This document shows, one piece after another, positions 35,442 to 44,881 of a DNA stretch of 64,000 bases. The DNA lies in the NCBI GenBank assembly GCA_965248855.1, contig CBDFKQ010000021.1, positions 27,968 through 91,967 on the forward strand, read 5' to 3'. The first letter of the stretch is position 1. Every line of letters begins with the position of its first letter. The notes under the pieces are model-generated. The model did not search any database, was not told the DNA's origin, and saw only the letters and a list, made by a program, of their open reading frames with translations. The position numbers and the translations under genes are program-made. Source of the DNA: CBDFKQ01 sp965248855 (GTDB lineage Bacteria > Bacteroidota > Bacteroidia > Cytophagales > 172606-1).

Positions 35442-35885
35442 TTAGATTAAAATAGTAAGGGATTATTTTTTTCAAAATGTAATAACAAGTATAATTGAAA
35501 AAAATATAAATTGAATTGTAAAACTAATGATACTTTAAATAAAAAAGTCAACTTTACAGATAAATCAATGTAAAGTTAGTCGGTATATATAAAATATCAA
35601 AACCTGAAAAGAAATCATAAAGTATTTTACATAATAAATAATACTTTGATGATTTTTTTTAAATCAAATTTATTTTAAAAAGCAGTCAAAATATTTTTTT
35701 TTTATAAATTATAATCAAAAATATTTTTTACATTATTTTTCTTTCCTTTCTTTGTCAAAATATAATTTCAATTGAATTAATTTTAGATAAAAAAATTACC
35801 AATATTTGTATTTTCTCAAAAAATCTTTAATATTTAAGTCTCGAAAAGTTTCAGTCAAATAAGATAATCCTTAAATCTAATAAAA
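35442..35885. other. Divergent spacer between parA and the dipeptide-binding lipoprotein gene
   Basis: About 444 very AT-rich bases with a run of nine or more T near 35696. A 9-bp inverted repeat AACTTTACA (35550-35558) / TGTAAAGTT (35569-35577), loop of 10, lies about 150 bases upstream of parA and may be an operator. No ORF, parS site or repeat copy was seen. Confidence 0.4.
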
Positions 35886-37583
35886 ATGAAGAAAGTTATG
35901 TTTAGACGTTTTACACTTATTTGTGTATTGCTTTCAGTTTTCCTGTATAGTTGTAAAGGAACGAAGGAAGATTCCAACAAAAAAGTTTTTCGCTATAATA
36001 TGGCAGAAGGTTTAACGTCATTAGATCCTGCGTTTGCTCGTAATCAAGCAAATATTTGGGCTACCAATCAATTATATAATGGCTTATTTGAATTGGACGA
36101 CAATCTTGCCCCGGTTCCATCATTGGTAGAATCTTGGGAAGTGTCTGAAAACAGGCTTGTATATACCTTTAAATTAAAACATGATATTTTCTTTCATGAT
36201 AATGATGTTTTTCCCAATAAAAAAGGAAGAGAAGTAACCGCAGAAGATTTTGTATATTCATTTAATAGAATAGTTGACGACAAGGTTGCAAGTCCGGGAA
36301 AATGGGTATTTTATGATAAAATTTTATTAAAGGCAGATGGTAAAGCAATTTCAGATTCTGCATTTAAAGCATTGGACACATATACATTGCGTATAAACTT
36401 AAGAAGACCATTCCCGGCTTTTTTAATGTTATTGACAATGCCTTATACTTATGTTGTTCCAAAAGAAGCTGTTGAAAAATATGCAAAAGAGTTTGGTACC
36501 CATCCTGTTGGAACCGGTGCATTTAAATTTGATAAATGGGCCCAAAATACGAGCCTTGTATTATTAAAAAATACACAGTATTGGAAAAAAGATGAAAATT
36601 TGCAACAACTTCCATACCTCGATGCTGTTCAGGTTTCATTTATTCCCGACAAAAATCAAGCTTTTAGCCAATTTGAAAAAGGAGATTTAGATTTTATTTC
36701 AGGTATTGAAGAGGGATCTAAAGATAAAGTTTTGAATAGGGACGGATCTATTAAACAAGAATTTTCAAGCAAGTACGAAGTTATTAAGTCAGCATATTTA
36801 AACACTGAATTTATTGGTTTTCAATTAGATTCAACAAAATATACTAATAAAAAACATCCGTTTTTAGACAGAAGGGTGCGTCAGGCAATGAATTTTGCAG
36901 TGAATCGCAGAGATATGGTTACCTTCCTTAGAAACAAATTGGGTATCCCCGGAGAAGATGGTATAGTACCTCCTGTTATGCCTTCTTTTGACAGTAGTAA
37001 AGTAGTTGGATATAACTTTGACCTTGCAAAAGCACAGGGTTTAATGAAAGAAGCAGGTTATGCTAATGGGCAAAACTTCCCTGAAGTAACACTTTATACA
37101 AATCCAAACCACAGAGATATTTCTGAATATTTATTAAAAGCCTGGAAAGAAATTGGTATTACTGTAAAATTAGAAGAAAATAATGTGGCTACCTTACAAG
37201 AAATGATTGATAACGGTAAAGCTTCGTTATTTAGAGCATCTTGGTTAGGTGATTACCCTGATGCTGAAAACTATTTAGCAATGTTTTACAGCAAAAACTT
37301 TACTCCTGCCGGCCCAAATAAAACACATTTTCACAACAAATCTTTCGATGATTTTTTTGAAAGAGTAATGTTGGAAGATGATGGCTTTAAACGTTATGAA
37401 ATTTATCATGCTATGGATGCTTTAGTTATGCACGAAGCTCCTGTTATTGTTCTTTATTATGATGAAGTATTGCGTTTAGCTTCGAAGAAAGTTAAAGGTT
37501 TATCAATAAATGCGATGAATAATCTTCATTTGGAAAGGGTTGACTTTACATCAAAAAATGCAGAAAGCGAAGTGAAAAAATAA
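35886..37583 (+). CDS. Peptide/oligopeptide-binding lipoprotein (SBP family 5)
   Basis: This is the solute-binding component of a DppA/OppA-type peptide importer, anchored as a lipoprotein. The 565 residues start with a signal and lipobox FLYSC (Cys23). The family-5 signature region follows: GLTSLDPAFARNQ, then LVESWEVSENRLVYTFKLK, DFVYSFNRI and HPVGTGAFKFDKW. No permease or ATPase genes are adjacent. The next gene (37660) is a probable Ala-Glu dipeptide epimerase, which suggests a role in taking up or recycling murein peptides (inference). A terminator separates the two. Confidence 0.92.
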   Translation: MKKVMFRRFTLICVLLSVFLYSCKGTKEDSNKKVFRYNMAEGLTSLDPAFARNQANIWATNQLYNGLFELDDNLAPVPSLVESWEVSENRLVYTFKLKHDIFFHDNDVFPNKKGREVTAEDFVYSFNRIVDDKVASPGKWVFYDKILLKADGKAISDSAFKALDTYTLRINLRRPFPAFLMLLTMPYTYVVPKEAVEKYAKEFGTHPVGTGAFKFDKWAQNTSLVLLKNTQYWKKDENLQQLPYLDAVQVSFIPDKNQAFSQFEKGDLDFISGIEEGSKDKVLNRDGSIKQEFSSKYEVIKSAYLNTEFIGFQLDSTKYTNKKHPFLDRRVRQAMNFAVNRRDMVTFLRNKLGIPGEDGIVPPVMPSFDSSKVVGYNFDLAKAQGLMKEAGYANGQNFPEVTLYTNPNHRDISEYLLKAWKEIGITVKLEENNVATLQEMIDNGKASLFRASWLGDYPDAENYLAMFYSKNFTPAGPNKTHFHNKSFDDFFERVMLEDDGFKRYEIYHAMDALVMHEAPVIVLYYDEVLRLASKKVKGLSINAMNNLHLERVDFTSKNAESEVKK

Positions 37584-37605
37584 TTAGTCTATATATTCTT
37601 TTTTA

Positions 37606-37641
37606 AATAATCCGATGACATTTCATCGGATTATTTTTTTG
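37606..37641 (+). terminator. Intrinsic terminator after the peptide-binding lipoprotein gene
   Basis: A 13-bp perfect stem AATAATCCGATGA (37606-37618) / TCATCGGATTATT (37623-37635) with a 4-base loop is followed by a run of T. A longer reading of the next gene would start inside this hairpin, which argues for its start at 37660. Confidence 0.9.
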
Positions 37642-37659
37642 TTTAATTTTTACAATAAT

Positions 37660-38649
37660 ATGATTACTCTAAGTATTGAGGAATTAAGGCTGGATTTAAA
37701 ATTCTCATGGAAAATTTCCAGAGGAAGTACTGATTTTAAAATTAATTTTTTAATAAAAATAACTAATGGTTTAGATGTTGGCTTGGGTGAAGTTGCACCT
37801 AATGTGAGGTATGGAGAAACACCTGATTTAATTAAAAAACAGTTTGATGAAGTAAAGACAGGTTTTCATAACATTATAGAATCTTTACATGAGTTTAATG
37901 AATGTATAAATTCTAAAAAAATTTGCAATTCATTAAGATTCGGGATAGAATCTGCATTTATTCATTTCTATTGTAATAAAAATAAAATAGATTTTTTTAA
38001 ATTATTTGATATTCAAAAACCGGGGCTAATAAATACAGCTTTTTCATTACCCATTATGGAAGCTAATGAAATGTTAAATTTTTATAAGGAATTTAATTTA
38101 AATCGTTTTAAATTTTTAAAAATTAAAGTAGATAAGCAAAATGCTTTTGAAGCCATTAAAACCATATCCGGGTTTACAGATAAACCATTGATGATTGATG
38201 CCAATGAAGCTTGGGATAATGTTGATGACTTGTTAAATATATTTCAAAAAATTAAAAAATTTAATATTTTATTAATTGAACAACCATTACCTTCTATCAT
38301 GAAGGATGAATATAGATATTTATTTAAAAATTCACCTTATGAAATAATTGGCGATGAATCAATCACCGACAATCCAAATTTTGAAGAATTAAAAAATATG
38401 TTTCACGGAGTAAATATGAAATTAATGAAAGCCGGTGGATATCAAAACGGAATTAATATTATTAAAGGATGCATAAAAAATAATATTAAACCGATGATAG
38501 GGTGCATGATTGAAAGCACTTTAGGAATATCTTCGGCTCTAAAATTATCTTATAATGTTACTTACATTGATTTAGATAGCTTTTTGTATATAAAAAATGA
38601 ACCTTTTCAATTAATAAATGAGGAATCAGGTTTGATTTCCAATATATAA
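37660..38649 (+). CDS. Enolase-superfamily epimerase, L-Ala-D/L-Glu epimerase-like
   Basis: This metal-dependent enzyme probably epimerises L-Ala-D-Glu to L-Ala-L-Glu, allowing murein peptides to be degraded. The 329-residue product has the muconate-lactonising subgroup residues: Lys154-x-Lys156 (LKIKVDK), and the metal ligands Asp180 (MIDANEAW), Glu207 (IEQPL) and Asp232 (GDES). The second general base is Lys254/257 in MKLMKAGG. Downstream of a peptide-binding lipoprotein, the dipeptide epimerase reading is more likely than o-succinylbenzoate synthase. The start is taken as ATG at 37660 (MITLSIEELRL). The upstream in-frame ATG at 37615 lies inside the terminator. Confidence 0.82.
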   Translation: MITLSIEELRLDLKFSWKISRGSTDFKINFLIKITNGLDVGLGEVAPNVRYGETPDLIKKQFDEVKTGFHNIIESLHEFNECINSKKICNSLRFGIESAFIHFYCNKNKIDFFKLFDIQKPGLINTAFSLPIMEANEMLNFYKEFNLNRFKFLKIKVDKQNAFEAIKTISGFTDKPLMIDANEAWDNVDDLLNIFQKIKKFNILLIEQPLPSIMKDEYRYLFKNSPYEIIGDESITDNPNFEELKNMFHGVNMKLMKAGGYQNGINIIKGCIKNNIKPMIGCMIESTLGISSALKLSYNVTYIDLDSFLYIKNEPFQLINEESGLISNI

Positions 38650-38799
38650 TGTGTTTAACACTACGCTTTTTGTTAATTATCCGACTCATAAAATATAAAT
38701 AAAGAAGTATTTATTTTAAAAATTATAGGTTTTTGAAAAATATATTTAAAAATTAAACCACAGTCTTTGATAATTTTTTAATTTAAAACTAATTCATCT

Positions 38800-38807
38800 T
38801 ACTTTTG
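38800..38807 (+). promoter_or_regulatory. Candidate -7 box for the mqo gene
   Basis: TACTTTTG fits TAnnTTTG, 16 bases before the ATG at 38824. The region upstream has no TTG at the proper spacing. Confidence 0.35.
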
Positions 38808-38823
38808 ATCTTTCCGAAAAAAA

Positions 38824-40327
38824 ATGAATAAAAATATAAATCACGAAGATCAAATTACTGATGTAATCCTTATTGGTGCAGGTATTATGAGTGCTACTCT
38901 TGGCGCAATGTTAAAAGAAATCCAACCGGACTTAAGCATACAAATTTTTGAAAGGCTTGATGTAGCTGCTACCGAAAGTTCGGATGCCTGGAATAACGCG
39001 GGTACGGGCCATTCAGCTTTTTGTGAATTAAATTATACACCTGAAATGGAAGATGGGTCTATAGATTGCTCAAAGGCAATAAAAATTGCAGAATCGTTTG
39101 ATGTTTCACGCCAGTTTTGGGCTTTTTTAGTTAAAAATAAATATGTAGATAAGCCGGAAACATTTATAAAAAGTATACCGCATATGAGTTTTGTATGGGG
39201 TGATGAAAATGTAAATTATTTGCGAAAAAGATTTGAGGCACTTACCAAGTTCAATTTATTTAAAAGTATGCAATACTCCGAAAGTTTTGAACAGCTTTCA
39301 AAATGGATGCCACTGGTAATGGAAGGCAGAGAGCCACAACAGAAAGTAGCTGCAACCAGGATGGAATTAGGTACGGATGTTAATTTTGGTGCTTTAACAT
39401 TAAGTATACTTGATAAGTTAACGAAGATGCAAAATGTTGATTTGCATGTAAACCATGAAGTAAGGCATTTGAAACAATTGGAAGACGGCAGTTGGAATTT
39501 GATTATTAAAGATTTAAATACAAATAAAAAAAGAATAGTAAGATCTAAATTTGTTTTTATAGGTGCAGGAGGGTGGATCGTTACCACTTTTAGAAAAGGC
39601 CGATATTGAAGAGGGGAAGGGATATGGTGGATTTCCGGTAAGTGGGCAATGGTTAAAATGTAAAAATGCAGAAATAATTGAAAAACATGCAGCAAAAGTT
39701 TATGGAAAAGCTTCTGTAGGTTCACCACCAATGTCAGTTCCGCATTTGGATACAAGAATGATTAATGGAAAGAAAGAACTGCTCTTTGGCCCTTATGCCG
39801 GCTTTACAACAAAATTTTTAAAACATGGTTCTTTTTTTGATCTGGCAAAATCAATTAAGACTGATAATATTTTACCAATGCTTTCTGCAGGTATACATAA
39901 TATACCTCTCACAAAATATTTAATTGATCAGGTTCGGCAAACCATGGAAGATAGAGTTGCAGCATTGCAAGAATATTTTCCTAATGCTAAAATGGAAGAT
40001 TGGGAAATAGAAATTGCCGGCCAAAGGGTGCAGGTAATTAAAAAAGATCCTGAACATGGAGGAGGTATTCTTGAATTTGGTACAGAAGTAGTCAGTGCGG
40101 CTGATGGTAGTATTGCAGCTTTACTCGGTGCATCTCCCGGTGCTTCAACAGCTGTTTCAATTATGCTTACTCTGATAAAAAAATGTTTTAAAAGTAAAAT
40201 TGATTCTCCCGAATGGGAAACAAAAATTAAGAATATGATTCCATCTTATGGCATATCACTTGAAGAGAACCCCGATTTATATAACGAGATGTTAACTTAT
40301 ACTTCCGAAGTTTTAAAATTAAATTAG
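38824..40327 (+). pseudogene. mqo: Malate:quinone oxidoreductase, broken by one extra base
   Basis: Mqo oxidises malate to oxaloacetate and passes electrons to the quinone pool, working alongside complex II. The first frame (38824-39609) encodes the N-terminal 261 residues with DVILIGAGIMSATLG and WNNAGTGHSAFCELNY. At GGG 39571-39573 the frame shifts. The second frame (continuing to 40327) has GGSLPLLEKADIEEGKGYGGFPVSGQWL and the C-terminal ASPGASTAV. Deleting one G of this GGG restores GAGGGSLPLL and a single protein of about 500 residues, the usual Mqo size. There is only one defect and the rest is well conserved, so it is either a very recent mutation or a sequencing error. It is not a decayed gene. 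Confidence 0.88.
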
Positions 40328-40537
40328 GTTGAAAAAATTTAAAATAAGCAATCCGACAGATTGTTGAAAAAGTAAAGTAAGCTTCAGCTGTTGAAGAATT
40401 AATAAAGAACATAATCTTTTGTATTATTTATTTTTTAAAACTTGCTCATGTAATTTTTTTAAGGATTTTGATACCTTCATTATAAATGTATAAGATAATT
40501 TTGTAAAAAAAATTATCTTAATTATATAATTTATCTC

Positions 40538-41092
40538 ATGAACTTATCCACAGAAAATGTTACCGTAAACGGTATTTATTTACAAGATGTTTTAAATATT
40601 TATATAAACAAAAAAGAAGATTATAAAGCATTATTTAAAATTTCTGATGGGTATGACCTGTCAAAACCCAATAGCAAGGTTCCAATAAGCGTATATAATG
40701 AAGCTTGCAATTGGATCGAAAAAGAATTAGGAAAATATAGCCTTATAAAAGTTGGGAGGCAGATAGGAGAAACTATATATTTATATATGGAAAAATCTAA
40801 TCTAATATCCAATGAAGCGAAGCCTGAAGAAATTATAAAAGCATTAATTGTTATTGCTTCAAAAACAGTTTTTGACCCACTTAAACTAGGTTGGGAAATA
40901 ATTGAATCAAAACATAATCACATTTTATTAAAACGTACACAAACTTTTAACGGCAGACTTCAATTTGGTATTCTTGATGGTTTGGTACGTAAATCGGGAG
41001 TTGTATCAGTTAATGTGGATTATGCGGAATCTATCGAAAACGGAAATGATTTTGATATTTACAGAATTACTTGGTTAAACCCAACTAAATAA
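40538..41092 (+). CDS. Hypothetical protein with faint DUF2378-like features
   Basis: I cannot assign this 184-residue protein with confidence. It has no signal peptide or membrane span. The pattern VPISVYNEACNWIEKELG, KVGRQIGE and, later, GRLQFGILDGLVRKSG faintly recalls DUF2378/haem-NO-binding-like folds, in which a helical part is followed by a ligand pocket. A -7-like box TAATTTTG at 40496-40503 lies 35 bases before the ATG at 40538. It is convergent with the beta-mannosidase gene, with a hairpin between them. It could be a small ligand sensor, but this is speculative. Confidence 0.5.
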   Translation: MNLSTENVTVNGIYLQDVLNIYINKKEDYKALFKISDGYDLSKPNSKVPISVYNEACNWIEKELGKYSLIKVGRQIGETIYLYMEKSNLISNEAKPEEIIKALIVIASKTVFDPLKLGWEIIESKHNHILLKRTQTFNGRLQFGILDGLVRKSGVVSVNVDYAESIENGNDFDIYRITWLNPTK

Positions 41093-41105
41093 AGATTAAC
41101 AAATT

Positions 41106-41152
41106 GCTTATCATTTAAAAGTATCAATTAAACTTTTAAATGATAAGCTTTT
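41106..41152. terminator. Hairpin shared by two convergent genes
   Basis: A 17-bp perfect inverted repeat GCTTATCATTTAAAAGT (41106-41122) / ACTTTTAAATGATAAGC (41132-41148) with a 9-base loop is followed by TTTT. It lies just after the plus-strand stop at 41092 and overlaps the last dozen codons of the beta-mannosidase gene (stop at 41111-41113). Confidence 0.75.
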
Positions 41153-43702
41153 CAGTAATTCAGCTTTATCAATTTGTTTATCACATTTTATATTAATTGT
41201 AATTTTCTCCATAGGAAGAATATCAAAAAAATTATCAGAAAGTTTTATATTATTTAAAGCAGAAGAGATAAAAATATTTTTTTGAAATTTTGCGGTAATT
41301 ATCGTTAAATCAAAATTGCCTTCTTTACCATTTAATAACAAATCTATTTTTGCTTTTGTTGGCAAGGCCAATTCTTTGGTTAAAGTAAAATAATAAAGGT
41401 TTCTGTAAAATGTTTGATCGTTTTCTGAAAGTTTGGCTTCCAAAACAATATTTTTCATATTTCTGCCTTTCATATATTTTTTCCATTCCGATGATTCAAA
41501 ATAAACTTTATTGCTATTTTGAGCAACCTGAACCGGAATTTGTTGTGTAAAAATTATCTTTCCATTAAAATCCATAATTTTTACTTCTAATACCCCACTC
41601 ACGTTTACAAGCCTGTCAGAAACAATATATATTTTTAATTTATCGCCTTCCTCTACCGGAGAAACTAAAATAGGTGCAAAGGCTTTCTTAATTATAAAAT
41701 GTGCGGCTTTCCAATTCCCTTCGTAATCAATGGTAGAGGAATTTATACCCGGCCAACAATCGTTAAGATAATTATAAATACTACCCATGCAATATGGTTT
41801 TTTTCTCCTTTGTGATTCGATAGCTTTTTTTAATAATCCGGCCTGCATAAGCTGTGAAACATATATTAAACTTTCAAAATTTTTTGGACTTTTATAAAAT
41901 TGTAAGATATAATCTTTCAATATTTTGTTTCCATCATTTAATTTTTGATGGGATTTAAATACGGGTCCGTCCAAATAAAAGTCTTGTGGTGCTGCAAAGG
42001 ATAATAAGGTTTTAGCATAAGGAAGAGATTGAAAACCGAACCCGTTTACAAACCTTCCTGAATTTTTGTTAAAATCATTTGCATTTTTTACATCTTTCCA
42101 ATCTTCAGTAAAATTATAATTACCTGCATTTATGTTTTTTGGAAATGGGAATTTTGGTGAGGAGGGTAAATAATACCTGTCATCATTATCTTTCAAGGAA
42201 TTTCGAATTATAACATGAAATATTTTTAAATAATTTTCCCAAATTGAAGATGAATCCGCAGTTGAGTAGTTATAGCCTTTTTGTAGATTTAAATTATACC
42301 AACTGTTTTCTATGTTTTCATTTCCGCACCATAAGGCTATGCTTGGGTGGTTTCTTAATCTTTTAACATTGTAATCAACCTCATGTTCAATACTATTGTT
42401 AAATAATGTAAAAGTAGGGTACATAGCATTTGAAAACATAAAATCCTGCCATACTAAAATTCCGTTTTCATCACATAAATCATAAAATTCATTATTTTCA
42501 TAAATACCTGATCCAATTACTCTTAACATATTTATGTTAGCCTTTTTGGCAGATAGTATAATGTTTTTGTATTTTTCTTTTGATACCCTTGGTATAAATA
42601 CATCGGGCGGTACATAGGAGGCTCCTTTTATATAAACCGGTTTATCGTTTAACAGTATTGTAAAACTCTCGCCGGTCGAATCTTTTTTATTTTCAATTTC
42701 AATTGTTCGTAAACCGGTTCTAACTGTTGCACTATCAGCGAGTTGAGAATTAATTTTAAGTTGAGTAATTATATTATATAAAAATGCTTCACCCAATCCA
42801 TTAGCCCACCACCTTTTTGGTTTTTTTATTTGAAAATCAATTTGACATATATTTTTTCCTTTTTTTAAATTGATATTTTTTTTAAAATTTCCAAATAATT
42901 TTTCCTTACTTTTTATATTGATTTCGGCTTTTATATCAATTTCAGATTCAATTTCTAAAACAGCACTTAAATCTGCTTTTAAATTTTTTATTTGTTGTTG
43001 AATAATTTTTACGTTATTAATTCTTGCTGTGTTCCAGGCATTTATACGAACAGGCCTCCATATGCCGTAAGTAATAAACCTCGGACTAAAATCCCATCCA
43101 TATTGAAAAGCTGCTTTGCGGGTAAAAATGCTCGATTTTAATTTTGCAACATCAAATGGAGCCGGTAAATGATACTTTAAACTGTCGGCTATTGGTAAAG
43201 ATTTGTTGATTGGTGAATGAAAATAAATCTTTAAAACATTTTCCCCCGGCCTTAAAAATTGTTTGCATGGTATTTTCCAACCTATAAACATATTATCGGC
43301 TTTTAAAATGAGGGAGTCGTTTAGATAAACATTTGCATAAGTATCCAAGCCGTCCAGATTTATTTCAACACGGTCGTAGTTTAAAGTGCTGAAAGGAATA
43401 TAAAAGTTGGTTTTATATTCCCAATCTTCCCTTTCAATCCATTGTAATTTTCGTTCTCCATCATTTTTAAATGGATCGCTTATAATTTTATTTTTTAATA
43501 AATCGGTATGTACATTGCCGGGCACTTCTGCATTTCTCCAATCATCTTTACCTGCCTGACGAAATTTCCAATTTTTATTTATTTTTATTTCTGTTGAACC
43601 CGGTAATATTTTTACTTCTTTTTCCTTACAACTATTTAAAGTAATAATTAAAGGCAACAGGAAGAGCAATATTTTTGAACCGGATTGAAGTTTTTTATTC
43701 AC
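41111..43702 (-). CDS. GH2 beta-mannosidase-like lipoprotein with altered nucleophile position
   Basis: The 863 residues contain a lipoprotein signal (LNSC, Cys25), so it is membrane-anchored and exposed outside the cytoplasm. They include the N-terminal jelly-roll with VPGNVHTDLL and the GH2 beta-mannosidase pattern REDWEYKTNF. The TIM-barrel acid/base is WCGNEN (Glu462). The nucleophile block normally reads SE(Y/F)GFQS, but here it is Asn553-Gly554-Phe-Gly-Phe-Gln-Ser, with codon GGG (complement 42041-42043). In well-studied Bacteroides beta-mannosidase the nucleophile is Glu at almost the same number. A single G-to-A change would restore it. The gene otherwise looks intact. It is either a catalytically dead binding protein, a variant, or an error. 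Confidence 0.85.
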   Translation of the reverse strand: MNKKLQSGSKILLFLLPLIITLNSCKEKEVKILPGSTEIKINKNWKFRQAGKDDWRNAEVPGNVHTDLLKNKIISDPFKNDGERKLQWIEREDWEYKTNFYIPFSTLNYDRVEINLDGLDTYANVYLNDSLILKADNMFIGWKIPCKQFLRPGENVLKIYFHSPINKSLPIADSLKYHLPAPFDVAKLKSSIFTRKAAFQYGWDFSPRFITYGIWRPVRINAWNTARINNVKIIQQQIKNLKADLSAVLEIESEIDIKAEINIKSKEKLFGNFKKNINLKKGKNICQIDFQIKKPKRWWANGLGEAFLYNIITQLKINSQLADSATVRTGLRTIEIENKKDSTGESFTILLNDKPVYIKGASYVPPDVFIPRVSKEKYKNIILSAKKANINMLRVIGSGIYENNEFYDLCDENGILVWQDFMFSNAMYPTFTLFNNSIEHEVDYNVKRLRNHPSIALWCGNENIENSWYNLNLQKGYNYSTADSSSIWENYLKIFHVIIRNSLKDNDDRYYLPSSPKFPFPKNINAGNYNFTEDWKDVKNANDFNKNSGRFVNGFGFQSLPYAKTLLSFAAPQDFYLDGPVFKSHQKLNDGNKILKDYILQFYKSPKNFESLIYVSQLMQAGLLKKAIESQRRKKPYCMGSIYNYLNDCWPGINSSTIDYEGNWKAAHFIIKKAFAPILVSPVEEGDKLKIYIVSDRLVNVSGVLEVKIMDFNGKIIFTQQIPVQVAQNSNKVYFESSEWKKYMKGRNMKNIVLEAKLSENDQTFYRNLYYFTLTKELALPTKAKIDLLLNGKEGNFDLTIITAKFQKNIFISSALNNIKLSDNFFDILPMEKITINIKCDKQIDKAELLKSLSFKSLIDTFK

Positions 43703-43790
43703 CTTTTAAAATTAAATGAAAAATTATTTACGTATTAAAACGATGTGCTTTTATAAACGTTGTAATTTATTTTTTGAGTTAAACCTAATA

Positions 43791-43816
43791 AAAAAACCGA
43801 TCGTCTTGATCGGTTT
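43791..43816 (-). terminator. Intrinsic terminator of the sugar isomerase gene
   Basis: A 9-bp stem AAACCGATC (43794-43802) / GATCGGTTT (43808-43816) with a 5-base loop. On the minus strand it is followed by a T-run (A at 43791-43796 on plus), as expected for a gene ending at 43843. The mannosidase gene downstream thus needs its own promoter. Confidence 0.78.
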
Positions 43817-43842
43817 CCGGTAAAGTACTTCTGTAGTGCAGT

Positions 43843-44781
43843 TTATAACATTGCACCTACTTTTTCAAGTAAAGCCTTGGTTTTTTTTATCCCTTCTTCT
43901 TCCGATAATCCTTTTCCCTCATATTCGATACCAAAATAACCTTTAAAACCTGACTTTTTAATTATTGTCAATAATTTTACATAATCCATATCTTTTTCAT
44001 TTCCATTTTCATCAAAATTAAAAGTTTTGGCACTTACACCTTTGGCATATGGAATTAACTCTTCAGTGCCTTTATATAAATCATAAACCGAATCGCATTT
44101 CCAATTTTCATCTGTATGCATACAAAAGTTCCCAAAATCAGGCAATGTTCCGCAATTTTTTAAATTTACACCTTTCATCACTGATACCAACCATTCTCCA
44201 TTAGATGAATACCCTCCATGATTTTCTACAATCACATTTATATTATGTTTTGCACCAAATTCAGAAAGTTTGTGTAAACCTTCAACAGCAGCTTTTTTAA
44301 CTTCTTCCGCTGTACCTTCTCCGGCAGCATTTACTCTTATAGTTGAGCAACCTAAAAATTTTGCTGCTTCGACCCATTTATAGTGGTTTTCAACTGCAAT
44401 GTTTCGTTTAACTTTATCAGTGTCAGCTAAATGCCCGGCAGTGTCAATCATTATCAAATGATTTTTAACACCATTATCAGTACTGATTTTAAGTAATTCT
44501 TTTAAATATGTTTTATCATTGGCTTTATCTTTAAAAAATTGATCAACATATTCTACAACATTTATTCCAAATTCCTTTTTTGCCCTTACGGGAAAATCCA
44601 GATTTGTCATCTTTCCTGTTGTCAATGATTTGTGAAGAGACCATTCGGCTAAAGATATTTCAAAAAATAATTTCTTTTGAGAGGGTTGTGCAAATAAATC
44701 GGAATTAAATAAAGTCGACAGTCCAAGTCCGGCACTTAACATACCAATTTGATTAATAAATTCCCTTCTGGAACGAGTCAT
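43843..44781 (-). CDS. Tat-exported TIM-barrel sugar isomerase/epimerase
   Basis: The 312-residue product has a twin-arginine signal (RSRREFINQIG, then a hydrophobic stretch ending LFAQ). An AP-endonuclease-2/xylose-isomerase-like TIM barrel follows. Possible metal or catalytic residues occur in AEWSLHKSL, IVENHGGYSSNGEWL, TLPDFGNFC and YFGIEYEGKGL. Such exported isomerase-like proteins are often found with DUF1080 and oxidoreductase genes in Bacteroidetes, suggesting 3-keto-sugar or related metabolism (inference). The actual substrate is unknown. A terminator follows the gene. Confidence 0.82.
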   Translation of the reverse strand: MTRSRREFINQIGMLSAGLGLSTLFNSDLFAQPSQKKLFFEISLAEWSLHKSLTTGKMTNLDFPVRAKKEFGINVVEYVDQFFKDKANDKTYLKELLKISTDNGVKNHLIMIDTAGHLADTDKVKRNIAVENHYKWVEAAKFLGCSTIRVNAAGEGTAEEVKKAAVEGLHKLSEFGAKHNINVIVENHGGYSSNGEWLVSVMKGVNLKNCGTLPDFGNFCMHTDENWKCDSVYDLYKGTEELIPYAKGVSAKTFNFDENGNEKDMDYVKLLTIIKKSGFKGYFGIEYEGKGLSEEEGIKKTKALLEKVGAML

Positions 44782-44881
44782 AATTAAAATATTTGATTTA
44801 ATACGCTTTAAATTTAAAAAATAGTTTTAAAATAATATTAAAACTTAAAAATATTAAATTTAAAGAAGATTACCTTTTTAA

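Noticed and set aside
32491..35885. parS site near parAB
   Set aside because: No match to the TGTTNCACGTGAAACA consensus was found in the spacers around parA/parB.
37615..37659. Longer epimerase reading from ATG at 37615
   Set aside because: It begins within the terminator hairpin of the preceding gene and adds residues unlike the family.
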